Shown piece after piece: positions 1 through 5,374 of a stretch of DNA of 7,226 nt. Under the pieces are notes generated by a model, which ran no database searches, was not told where the DNA came from, and saw only the letters and a list, made by a program, of their open reading frames with translations. Source of the DNA: Planctomycetaceae bacterium (GTDB taxonomy: Bacteria; Planctomycetota; Planctomycetia; Pirellulales; Thermoguttaceae); contig JAIRTV010000032.1 in assembly GCA_031254675.1 (NCBI GenBank), forward strand, positions 1-7,226, read 5' to 3'. Numbering within the stretch: position 1 is the stretch's first letter; every line of letters starts with the position of its first letter. Both the position numbers and the translations under genes were made by a program.

Positions 1-231
1 GTTCCCGCGATCATGGTTGGAGAGTTCGCGAGTCAAGACGGCAATGATTACGTGATGTTGGTCAATTGCAGTTTGGCGTATTCGGTTCGGTACGAACTCA
101 ATACCGTCAAAACGTATCAGAAAATCGAAAAATTTTCGCCAATTGACGGTTTGCCAACTCCGACCGATTTCAAAAAACATGGCGAATGGATTTTGCCGGG
201 TCATGGAGTTTTGCTCAAAATGATACCGTAA
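1..231 (+). CDS. 3' end of a glycoside-hydrolase-like protein (partial)
   Basis: The frame is open from the first base (V-P-A-I-M-V-G-E-F) to the TAA at 229-231, so the 5' part of the gene lies outside the window and the ATG at 13 is probably an internal Met. The 76 visible residues read as a short beta-rich C-terminal domain: a VGEF...DGNDYVMLVN segment, a strand-like stretch with Y-E-L-N, then WILPGHGVLLKM at the end. A 'VGEF + DG.YVM.VN ... L.PG.GVLLK' arrangement is, from memory, common at the C-terminus of planctomycete proteins annotated as glycoside hydrolases or hypothetical proteins, where it forms a terminal beta-sandwich after a TIM barrel. No catalytic residues are visible, so the activity is unknown. 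It converges on the pfp gene, with a terminator-like stem starting 42 bases after its stop. Confidence 0.6.
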   Translation, partial: VPAIMVGEFASQDGNDYVMLVNCSLAYSVRYELNTVKTYQKIEKFSPIDGLPTPTDFKKHGEWILPGHGVLLKMIP

Positions 232-273
232 AAGTTCGGAAATATTCGCTTAGATCGAATACATAGACTTTAA

Positions 274-330
274 CCTCTCCGAAACGCAAGATATTTCACG
301 TTAATACTTATTTTGGAGAGGATTTTATTT
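274..330 (+). terminator. Terminator-like stem after the first gene
   Basis: CCTCTCCGAAA (274-284) pairs with TTTTGGAGAGG (311-321). This gives 11 base pairs including one G-T wobble, a 26-nt loop and the T-rich tail ATTTTATTT (322-330). The position, 42 nt after the stop at 231, and the T-rich tail fit a rho-independent terminator. The loop is long, so efficiency is uncertain. Confidence 0.5.
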
Positions 331-331
331 G

Positions 332-387
332 AACACGGAAGGCACGGAAAAATAAAAAAATTCCGTGTCTTCTGTATTTTCCGTGTT
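332..387. repeat. Palindromic nonamer repeat (ACACGGAA family)
   Basis: AACACGGAA (332-340) is followed by GGCACGGAA (343-349 is CACGGAA). After an A-rich centre come TTCCGTG (361-367) and TTCCGTGTT (379-387). The outer arms pair perfectly over 9 bp and the inner CACGGAA/TTCCGTG over 7 bp. The sequence falls into 9-nt units, and degenerate units (AACACGAAA, CACGCGAAA) follow at about 399-416. Nonamer palindromes of this general sort are dispersed intergenic repeats in several bacterial phyla. That this is a family member here is inference. Flanking A and T runs could also let it act as a bidirectional terminator between the convergent genes. Confidence 0.6.
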
Positions 388-428
388 AAAAAAATGCAAC
401 ACGAAACACGCGAAAAACTAGAGAAAGG

Positions 429-479
429 GTCTGATTTTTGTTCATGTTTATTGCCGCAACGCCCACACAGAAATCAGAC
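429..479. repeat. 13-bp inverted repeat in convergent spacer
   Basis: Positions 429-441 (GTCTGATTTTTGT) pair with 467-479 (ACAGAAATCAGAC). Twelve pairs are Watson-Crick and one is a T-G wobble, with a 25-nt loop. It is the third stem in the spacer between the first gene and pfp. There is no T tract after either arm, so a termination role is less clear than for its neighbours. Confidence 0.5.
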
Positions 480-503
480 ACCATTTGTAATCATTATCCT
501 ATC

Positions 504-534
504 AATATTTGATCGGAAACCGATCATCAATATT
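504..534 (-). terminator. Stem-loop just downstream of pfp
   Basis: TGATCGG (510-516) and CCGATCA (520-526) form a perfect 7-bp stem around AAA. Beyond a 2-nt bulge, AATATT (504-509) and AATATT (529-534) extend it to 13 bp. It lies 13-43 nt past the pfp stop on the minus strand, a natural place for an mRNA 3' end. There is no clear T run after it on the minus strand, so it may be a 3'-stabilising stem rather than a classical terminator. The sequence ATCAATATTT occurs as a direct repeat at 501-510 and 526-535. Confidence 0.45.
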
Positions 535-546
535 TTGTGTAAATAG

Positions 547-1839
547 TTACGACAAATTTTTCCGGTCTGCTTCAGGAACATAAGGCATGAGTTGTTTTTC
601 GGCAAAAATCGGTTCAAACTGCGTCATACGTTGGCGTCCGCCGATCATCGGAAGCGAAAGCATGTCTTCGCCAACCAACGGTTGAGCATAACGTACAAAT
701 TCATCGGAAACATCACAACCATTCGGTAAAATCCACGATGCCGGAAATGTACGTTCGCTGTTCGCAACCAATTCTAACGGTACTTTATCGTAACGAACAT
801 TATAAATGAAACCGGATTCACGCAAAATTGTTGACATTGATCCGCCTTGACCGGTTGCCGCAAGTTCCATGGCTTTCTGACCAAGCCGATAGGCTTCGTC
901 CAAATCAATTGGCGAAGCGTACGCCATCGAATGACGTTGGTCAGTTCCCGGAACGTTGCCACGTGCTGAACCTTTTGCCGATAATCCTTTTTGATTCAAA
1001 TAATTAACGACAATTTGCGCAACAGTCATTTGGCTTGCGCTGAAACTTGTATGCCCGAACGAATCCTTCACCGCCCCAACATCACCGACATGAAACCCTT
1101 CGCTGATAACCACAACACAACGCCCCGCTTGTTTCACCACCGCATTGACTTGTTCCGCTAATTCTTCCAAAGAGCAAGGACTTTCCGCTAAATAAATCAG
1201 AAGCGGGATTTTACGTTGAGGATCAGCCAAACGCGCCGCTGCCGGAATAAAACCGATTTTGCGACCCATCGCCTGTAACACCAATACCGGATCCGCCGGA
1301 CAAGAACCTTTATTTTCTTCATTAGCGTACTGAATCGTGTGAAGCCAATATTTTGCAGTCGAACCATAACCCGGCGTATGATCAATCAACTTAAATTCGC
1401 TGTCGCCAACATCATTGTCAATCGTTTTTGGTACACCAACCGCCGTCAAATCAAGACCGCGTTGTTTTGCCAGTTGCGCAATTTTGTTGGCGGTATCCAT
1501 GGAGTCGTTCCCGCCGTTGTACAGAAAATAACCAACTTGGTGAGTTTTCATCACTTCGATAACCCGTTCGAAATCTTCTTGTTGGTGTGATTTCAATTTG
1601 TAACGGCAAGTTCCAATAGAACCCGCAACCGGTGTGTAACGCAATAACGCAATTTCGTCATCCGGTTGCGCAGACAAATCGAGCAGTTCCTCTTTGAGAA
1701 CGCCCTCAATTCCGTGACAGGCTCCATATACTGTTCCAATATTATCAAATTCACGCGCCGCCTCAATAACACCACGCAATGAACTGTTAATAACACACGT
1801 CGGTCCGCCACTCTGGGCAATAATCACATTCTTTTTCAT
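547..1839 (-). CDS. pfp: PPi-type 6-phosphofructokinase
   Basis: This 430-residue cytosolic protein belongs to the phosphofructokinase superfamily. It interconverts fructose 6-phosphate and fructose 1,6-bisphosphate in glycolysis. The N-terminus AQSGGPTCVINSS (residues 8-20) carries the phosphoryl-donor loop. GGNDSMDT (109-116) and PKTIDND (137-143) are the donor-discriminating and catalytic motifs. Asp112 replaces the Gly of the ATP-type GGDGS, and Lys138 replaces the Gly of PGTIDND. Both changes are established markers of pyrophosphate rather than ATP use. Asp141 is the expected catalytic base. MGRKIGF (191-197) and SEG (246-248) match sugar-phosphate-binding motifs. The first motif residue is Asn111 rather than the usual Asp. 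The ATG at 1837-1839 gives the expected family N-terminus. No Shine-Dalgarno sequence is seen upstream. It starts 55 bp after the DUF6807 gene on the same strand, so co-transcription is plausible. Confidence 0.93.
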   Translation of the reverse strand: MKKNVIIAQSGGPTCVINSSLRGVIEAAREFDNIGTVYGACHGIEGVLKEELLDLSAQPDDEIALLRYTPVAGSIGTCRYKLKSHQQEDFERVIEVMKTHQVGYFLYNGGNDSMDTANKIAQLAKQRGLDLTAVGVPKTIDNDVGDSEFKLIDHTPGYGSTAKYWLHTIQYANEENKGSCPADPVLVLQAMGRKIGFIPAAARLADPQRKIPLLIYLAESPCSLEELAEQVNAVVKQAGRCVVVISEGFHVGDVGAVKDSFGHTSFSASQMTVAQIVVNYLNQKGLSAKGSARGNVPGTDQRHSMAYASPIDLDEAYRLGQKAMELAATGQGGSMSTILRESGFIYNVRYDKVPLELVANSERTFPASWILPNGCDVSDEFVRYAQPLVGEDMLSLPMIGGRQRMTQFEPIFAEKQLMPYVPEADRKNLS

Positions 1840-1890
1840 AAAATTAAATCAAACAAAAGGTTCAAATCAAAATTGAAACTAAAACGCTAA

Positions 1891-1904
1891 TTAACTATTT
1901 ACTA
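1891..1904 (-). repeat. Two heptamer repeats at the DUF6807 stop codon
   Basis: On the minus strand this reads TAGTAAA then TAGTTAA, two tandem heptamers of the TAGTNAN type seen again near the right end of the window. The DUF6807 stop codon (TAG, complement of 1895-1897) is the start of the second unit, and the last Ser-Lys codons come from the first. Confidence 0.45.
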
Positions 1905-2863
1905 GTTTTGTATTGTTGAAATGCTTCGGCAATTTCGGCGGATTCGGCATCGCCTTTATGAAACAAAATACGGTAACGAAGCGTAAACGATTCGCCTTTC
2001 TGCATTTTGTGTTCGCCGATTTTTTCGGTTGTTCTCTCGAAATCATGAACACCAAACGGATTCGCGGCGAAAAGTCCGTAATCACGAACATGCCAATACG
2101 TTGGGTAACGGAAACTCGATGGATGATTCAACACCGCAATTCCAAGCGTTTCCTCTTCCACCGTTCCGTAATAATCAACCCAATCGGAACGTTTCGCCCA
2201 AGTTTCACGGTCTTTAATTCCTTCGGCGTTGACGATATGCCCGTTCCAGTTCGCGTTTGGGTTACGTTTTTTTGCGGTTAAATCCATTGTTCCCGGCACA
2301 CGCAATCCCAAAGTTCCTTCTTTCGTATCACCAAAAACAACCGAATCCTGAACAGATGTTACAGTTATATCAAAATCAATATAACGCATCTCGCCAAGAA
2401 TACCGAAACAAAATTTCCGAACATCCGAGCAAACCGGTTTATTTTCCTGATCCAACCAATCGTTTTCCGTAATAACAACAGCGATATTGTTTTTGATTTC
2501 TGCCGTAACAAATTTCCGGTGAACGATTTTTTGTTTTTCCAAAGCCCAAAAATCAAGACCGTTTACATTTCCGTGCGTAAACCAAAGAGATCGGTGATGC
2601 GGATGATCTTTTGCTTCGGTTTGATCATTCCGTTCGAACATTGGAAAATCGCGAGTCATTTTTTTTCCGGTTGGTCCTAGAATCGGATAAATAATCGGAG
2701 TTCCTTTGTAATCGGTAATATAACCCGCAAAGAGTTGCGCATCAATATAAATATCGCAACCTTTATCGGTTTGTTTCAACGTCAGTTCCGCCGCATGGGA
2801 TAAAGCACTGAGTACAAACACACAAAAAACAGCAGCAAAGAAAAATAGTTTTCGCAGTAACAT
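1895..2863 (-). CDS. Secreted DUF6807 ('PmoA family') protein
   Basis: This 322-residue exported protein has a signal peptide: Lys/Arg at residues 4-5, a hydrophobic core at 7-20 and a probable cleavage after SHA or SHAA near 24-25. The mature part matches the DUF6807 family, which databases call 'PmoA family'. Hallmarks are DHPHHRSLWFTHGN (86-99) with NGLDFW following, KEGTLGLRVP (181-190), WVDYYG (228-233), and PTYWHVRDYG (254-263) leading into ANPFG. The His-rich DHPHH segment is the most conserved part and is probably in the active or ligand site, but no reaction has been firmly assigned that I know of. The label derives from an old database name, and there is no resemblance to the membrane subunit of methane monooxygenase. 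The length is normal for the family. The ATG at 2861-2863 gives the signal peptide; no Shine-Dalgarno sequence is seen, and degenerate heptamers lie just upstream. Confidence 0.88.
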   Translation of the reverse strand: MLLRKLFFFAAVFCVFVLSALSHAAELTLKQTDKGCDIYIDAQLFAGYITDYKGTPIIYPILGPTGKKMTRDFPMFERNDQTEAKDHPHHRSLWFTHGNVNGLDFWALEKQKIVHRKFVTAEIKNNIAVVITENDWLDQENKPVCSDVRKFCFGILGEMRYIDFDITVTSVQDSVVFGDTKEGTLGLRVPGTMDLTAKKRNPNANWNGHIVNAEGIKDRETWAKRSDWVDYYGTVEEETLGIAVLNHPSSFRYPTYWHVRDYGLFAANPFGVHDFERTTEKIGEHKMQKGESFTLRYRILFHKGDAESAEIAEAFQQYKTSK

Positions 2864-2872
2864 TTTAATTAA

Positions 2873-2893
2873 TAGTTGGTAATTGAAGAGTGA
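2873..2893 (+). repeat. Degenerate heptamers upstream of DUF6807
   Basis: TAGTTGG, TAATTGA and AGAGTGA follow each other in 7-nt register and resemble the TAGTTGA/GAGTTAA units at 6914-6941. The tract ends 10 bases upstream of the DUF6807 start codon. Three degenerate units alone would be weak evidence; the parallel with the right end of the window is what makes this worth recording. Confidence 0.3.
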
Positions 2894-2894
2894 A

Positions 2895-3045
2895 AAAAAC
2901 TTGAAACATCAAACCACAGGGTTCTGCGTTCCCACGTAATTTTACAAAATTTTTCCTCGCGTTCACAAGGAGGGTGTGTTAATTTGGCAAACAAAGTGAG
3001 CAACCTTTTAGCAAAACATTGCCCATCTTGTTTAGCAAAATTAAC
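2895..3045. repeat. Candidate dispersed repeat with long imperfect inverted repeat
   Basis: The core is an inverted repeat at 2978-3045. GTTAATTT (2978-2985) pairs with AAATTAAC (3038-3045), then GC-AAACAA and GCAA blocks continue the pairing over about 27 nt per arm, with several mismatches and one indel, around a short centre. TTTAGCAAAA-like words recur at about 3008-3015 and 3031-3040. Left of it lies AATTTT-AC-AAAATT (2938-2951), a perfect 14-nt palindrome. This fills most of the 251-bp gap between the SUMF1 and DUF6807 genes. A minus-strand reading frame crosses it, but its composition looks like translated repeat DNA. A small non-autonomous repeat element is my best reading. No target duplication was identified. 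Confidence 0.4.
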
Positions 3046-3052
3046 ATATCCG

Positions 3053-3066
3053 CCCCGTGAACGGGG
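3053..3066. other. Short GC-rich hairpin downstream of the SUMF1 gene
   Basis: CCCCG (3053-3057) and CGGGG (3062-3066) form a 5-bp stem with a TGAA tetraloop (TTCA on the minus strand). It stands out in very AT-rich surroundings, about 50 nt after the SUMF1-gene stop. On the minus strand no T run follows, so it is not a standard terminator for that gene. It may be the edge of the repeat element next to it. Confidence 0.4.
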
Positions 3067-3114
3067 TTGGAAATTTTTCAAAACAAAACTTTTGGAATTT
3101 ACCTTTATACTTTT

Positions 3115-4407
3115 TTAATCTCGTTGATTTAATTCGGCGTAGTCAATCCAAACGGACGGAACTGGTTCATATTGTTTGGCTTCTTCTTCTGTTTTTGGCG
3201 GTTCGAGTGGTCTGACCACGCGGAAACCAACATAAGCGGCATCGGTTACCCACCAGATACTTTGTGGAAATTGCGGGTCTTGTTGTTTCCAATTCGTTTC
3301 CGAATACAATCGCCGTGCCGAACGAAGATTTGCGGCTTCATCGTCTTCACAATTTCCGCCGCGAGCAACCTGACCAAAACCGTCGCCTTTGAGTGGTTTG
3401 ACCGGCATTCCATACGAATTGGGTTTCCGATTTGTGTACGTTTTGGCATCGTACTGTTCGAGAACCCATTCGGACAAATTACCGTGCATATCGTAAAGTC
3501 CCCACGCATTGGGTTTTTTCGTCATGATTTTTTTGGAGGTTCCATCGCTGTTATCGAAAAACCATGCGTAATCACCGAGTTTACTTTCGTCATCGCCGAA
3601 AGAATAAGCGGTTGTCGAACCAGCTCGACAAGCATATTCCCATTCCGCTTCTGTCGGCAACCGATAATAACGTCCGGTAATCATGGTCAACCATCGACAA
3701 TACAGTTGTGCCGCATACGCGGTCATTCCGCTGGCGGGATAACCGATTTTTCCCGCATTATCATGACTAATCGAACTAATATCATACGGTGGAGTCGGTG
3801 CCGCAAGAGCATCGGCTAATTTTTCCCGCTCAGTCAGATTGGACTTTTCCTTCCGACTATCCCGCAAAATTTTAAGAGCAAACTGTTCAAATTCTTTCCA
3901 TGTTGCTTCGTGTTCCGCAATCCAAAACGGTTTGAGTTCGACTTCGTGTTGTGGGTTTTCGTCTTCGCGACGTCCTTCTTCGTTTTCTGGACTACCCATC
4001 AGGAATTTTCCGCCTTTGATGGGAATCATTTTGAACGTTTGGTCAGAACCGCTAATTTTTTCCAAATACGGTTGCATTTCGGATTCTGTTTGGGCGTTGG
4101 CGTTGTCAACCGGAACCGGCTCTTTGAGAAATTCAAGAGATGACTTGAAAAACGGATTTTTAAGATTTTCGCGTTTTCGCGCGGAAATTTCCTGAGCTGT
4201 TTTCGGTTCGGTATTCGCCATAACCGGAGCAGGAATAAACGATGTTTCTGTTGCGGAAATTTCGGGCGTAGCCGGAGAAGTCGTTCCTGGCGGAACCTGA
4301 GACGGCGGCAACGGTGATGGTAACGGTTTAGACGACTCACGACATTGACTGCCGGAAGCAATAACAATCAAAACCGCAAACAAAACAACTGTTGATATTT
4401 TTTTCAT
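3115..4407 (-). CDS. Secreted SUMF1 / formylglycine-generating-enzyme-fold protein
   Basis: This 430-residue protein has an N-terminal signal sequence (KK, then a hydrophobic stretch at 7-18), a Pro/Thr/Ser-rich linker (about 27-62), a charged segment (about 65-120) and a SUMF1-type domain (about 127-400). Family motifs are IPIKGGKFLMGSP (128-140), RLPTEAEWEYACRAG (249-263), WGLYDMHGNLSEW (302-314), VARGGN (347-352) and GFRVVRP (394-400). True formylglycine-generating enzymes use a Cys pair after the GGS motif. Here RGGNCEDDEAANLRSARR has only Cys353, and the second position appears to be Ala. Sulfatase activation is therefore unlikely, and a structural or ligand-binding role outside the cytoplasm is more probable. 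The start at 4405-4407 is supported by a good Shine-Dalgarno sequence. It is the first of three same-strand genes, but the 251-bp gap leaves co-transcription with the next gene uncertain. Confidence 0.88.
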   Translation of the reverse strand: MKKISTVVLFAVLIVIASGSQCRESSKPLPSPLPPSQVPPGTTSPATPEISATETSFIPAPVMANTEPKTAQEISARKRENLKNPFFKSSLEFLKEPVPVDNANAQTESEMQPYLEKISGSDQTFKMIPIKGGKFLMGSPENEEGRREDENPQHEVELKPFWIAEHEATWKEFEQFALKILRDSRKEKSNLTEREKLADALAAPTPPYDISSISHDNAGKIGYPASGMTAYAAQLYCRWLTMITGRYYRLPTEAEWEYACRAGSTTAYSFGDDESKLGDYAWFFDNSDGTSKKIMTKKPNAWGLYDMHGNLSEWVLEQYDAKTYTNRKPNSYGMPVKPLKGDGFGQVARGGNCEDDEAANLRSARRLYSETNWKQQDPQFPQSIWWVTDAAYVGFRVVRPLEPPKTEEEAKQYEPVPSVWIDYAELNQRD

Positions 4408-4415
4408 TCAGTGAT

Positions 4416-4419
4416 CCTC
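4416..4419 (-). promoter_or_regulatory. Ribosome-binding site of the SUMF1 gene
   Basis: On the minus strand GAGG sits 8 nt before the ATG. It confirms this start and contrasts with the pfp and DUF6807 genes, which show no such site. Confidence 0.7.
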
Positions 4420-4638
4420 GTAACAAGTAAAAGGAGAAAAAACTTAAAAAGCGAAAGTATTAACAACTTCCCGAACTTATCAGGAGTCAGGAATAAATGC
4501 CAAAACCTTTCGCAAAAACATTACGAAATGGATATTTTACAAACCTGTCAAGAAATTAAAAGGAGTTGCAAAGAAAATTCTCTAAATTTTAAGAATCAAA
4601 AAAACTCTCAAAAGAGTGATTTTGCTGAAAGGTACCCC

Positions 4639-4668
4639 TTGCAAAAAACTATTGAATGGTTTTAATAA
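4639..4668 (+). promoter_or_regulatory. Possible promoter of tRNA-Arg
   Basis: TTGCAA (4639-4644) and TAATAA (4663-4668) are separated by 18 nt, giving a weak sigma70-like pair about 45 nt upstream of the tRNA. The -10 match is poor, so this is a tentative call based mainly on position. Confidence 0.25.
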
Positions 4669-4674
4669 TGACAA

Positions 4675-4702
4675 TTGCATGATATTGGTTGCGTGATATT
4701 GG
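4675..4702 (+). repeat. 14-nt tandem repeat upstream of tRNA-Arg
   Basis: TTGCATGATATTGG (4675-4688) is followed directly by TTGCGTGATATTGG (4689-4702), identical at 13 of 14 positions. It ends 11 bases before the tRNA, in what would be the 5' leader or upstream control region. Confidence 0.7.
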
Positions 4703-4713
4703 CAATACACGTA

Positions 4714-4787
<74 letters not shown>

Positions 4788-4795
4788 CTGTAAAG

Positions 4796-4828
4796 GGAAA
4801 ATTTGATTGCGATAAGTCAAAATTTTCC
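4796..4828 (+). other. AT-rich stem in the tRNA 3' trailer
   Basis: GGAAAATTTGA (4796-4806) pairs with TCAAAATTTTCC (4817-4828) with one bulged T and a 10-nt loop. It begins 9 nt after the tRNA. It may be a processing signal or an upstream half of the termination region; no T run follows. Confidence 0.45.
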
Positions 4829-4848
4829 ACTGCTCGCTTCGCAAATTG

Positions 4849-4888
4849 CCCCCTTCTCCATTTCTAACATGGGAAGGGGGATTTTTTT
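4849..4888 (+). terminator. Rho-independent terminator of tRNA-Arg
   Basis: CCCCCTTCTCCAT (4849-4861) pairs with ATGGGAAGGGGG (4869-4880), a 12-bp GC-rich stem with one bulged T and a 7-nt loop. It is followed by ATTTTTTT (4881-4888). This is a textbook intrinsic terminator on the plus strand. Confidence 0.9.
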
Positions 4889-5012
4889 ATGTTTTATACT
4901 CTCCCCCAGAAAACTTGTTGAAATTAAAGGAAGTGCAAAGTAAGGCAGTTCATGGCTAAAAGATTGTCGCCTGCGGGCAACGGTTGAGCTTACCATTTAT
5001 TTTTTTTCTTTT

Positions 5013-5026
5013 GGTAACCGGTTATC
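5013..5026. promoter_or_regulatory. Palindromic operator-like site
   Basis: TAACCGGTTA (5015-5024) is a perfect 10-bp palindrome, and the outermost G5013/C5026 also match. It directly abuts the candidate -35 element at 5027, where a repressor or activator could act. Its function is inferred from position only. Confidence 0.35.
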
Positions 5027-5055
5027 TTGTTCTTTGTTCCAAAATAACGTATATT
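5027..5055 (+). promoter_or_regulatory. Candidate promoter of the double DUF1080 gene
   Basis: TTGTTC (5027-5032) and TATATT (5050-5055) are separated by exactly 17 nt. The -10 matches the sigma70 consensus at 5 of 6 positions and the -35 at only 3 of 6. Transcription would start near 5062. An alternative promoter closer to the gene cannot be excluded. Confidence 0.35.
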
Positions 5056-5155
5056 GTCTTTCTTGTGTTTTTGTCGGTATGCGGATTCGATGACAATTTC
5101 TGTTGTTATTGATTCCGGTATTTTTTAGTGTGTTCAAAGTGTCCATAAAATTAGA

Positions 5156-5289
5156 GGTAATATTATCAGTAAAATTACCGTCATCGTGTCGTCAATTGGA
5201 ACGAATGATAAAATTACAAAATATTTTCGTTCCGCTAACGATGTCGTGTTGGTAGGAAATTGAAATAGTGCCAATTGGTATTTTCAATT
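5156..5289 (+). other. Cluster of inverted repeats in the mRNA leader
   Basis: Three nested or successive stems are visible. GGTAAT (5156-5161) pairs with ATTACC (5174-5179). CATCGT (5182-5187) with ACGATG (5238-5243) encloses a perfect 8-bp stem GGAACGAA (5198-5205) with TTCGTTCC (5226-5233). AATTGAAA (5258-5265) pairs with TTTCAATT (5282-5289) around the palindrome CCAATTGG (5271-5278). They lie upstream of the ribosome-binding site and could form a structured leader or protein-binding sites. None ends in a T run. Confidence 0.4.
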
Positions 5290-5358
5290 CTGTTCTCGTA
5301 ACGGATTTCAAGTTTTATCGAACATTTTGAGTTTTTGAGTTATTTATTCAACCTTTTT

Positions 5359-5364
5359 GAGGAG
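5359..5364 (+). promoter_or_regulatory. Ribosome-binding site deciding the DUF1080 start
   Basis: GAGGAG lies 10 nt before the ATG at 5375. It overlaps the in-frame TTG at 5357, which therefore cannot be the start served by this site. Confidence 0.75.
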
Positions 5365-5374
5365 AACAAATTCT

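Larger units (their letters stand above)
4408..4713. other. Divergent spacer between SUMF1 gene and tRNA-Arg
   Basis: This 306-base stretch is AT-rich and carries no convincing gene. An 84-codon plus-strand frame at 4411-4665 is rich in Lys/Asn/Ser, matches no family I recognise and starts inside the SUMF1 ribosome-binding region, so I do not call it. The stretch should hold the promoter of the SUMF1 gene on the minus strand and that of the tRNA on the plus strand. Only a weak tRNA promoter candidate and a 14-nt tandem repeat are visible. Confidence 0.6.
4889..5374 (+). other. Long untranslated region upstream of the double DUF1080 gene
   Basis: These 486 bases contain no credible gene. The left part (4889-5010) holds a small GC-rich patch (about 4967-4986) that could form TTG/GCC-type stems, but nothing identifiable. 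The right part carries a palindrome beside a putative promoter (5013-5055) and three inverted repeats (5156-5289). If that promoter is right, the mRNA has a leader of about 310 nt. I recognise no known riboswitch class in it. Confidence 0.6.

Noticed and set aside
313..546. 77-codon plus-strand open frame in the first intergenic spacer
   Set aside because: It is read through the nonamer palindrome and other inverted repeats, has no recognisable domain, and lacks a separate ribosome-binding site; the apparent GGAGAGG is an arm of a terminator-like stem.
1895..2863. Methane monooxygenase subunit (from the 'PmoA family' name)
   Set aside because: True PmoA is a multi-spanning membrane protein. 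This one is a soluble exported protein of the DUF6807 family with only a signal peptide as hydrophobic segment.
2869..3081. 70-codon minus-strand open frame upstream of the DUF6807 gene
   Set aside because: It covers the inverted-repeat element, and the residues look like translated repeat DNA. It is reported as a repeat; only conservation data could rescue it as a gene.
3172..3819. 215-codon plus-strand open frame antisense to the SUMF1 gene
   Set aside because: It lies wholly inside a well-supported gene on the other strand and shows no family resemblance.
4342..4354. Lipoprotein signal in the SUMF1 protein (Ser-Gly-Ser-Gln-Cys)
   Set aside because: The residue before the Cys is Gln, whereas the lipobox requires Gly, Ala or Ser there; an ordinary signal peptide or anchor is more likely.
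4546..4551. Minus-strand TTGACA, a perfect sigma70 -35 hexamer, as SUMF1-gene promoter
   Set aside because: No acceptable -10 hexamer occurs 16-18 nt downstream, so the hexamer alone is not enough.
4411..4665. 84-codon plus-strand open frame between the SUMF1 gene and the tRNA
   Set aside because: Low-complexity Lys/Asn/Ser composition, no domain, no ribosome-binding site, and overlap with the SUMF1 upstream region.
4952..4987. 11-codon plus-strand mini-frame (ATG GCT AAA ... TGA), possible leader peptide
   Set aside because: It has only a weak purine stretch upstream and no attenuator structure tied to it, and it lies upstream of the putative promoter of the next gene.
5357..5374. Upstream TTG start adding six residues to the DUF1080 protein
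   Set aside because: The TTG overlaps the GAGGAG ribosome-binding site, which serves the ATG at 5375; that start also gives a cleaner signal peptide.
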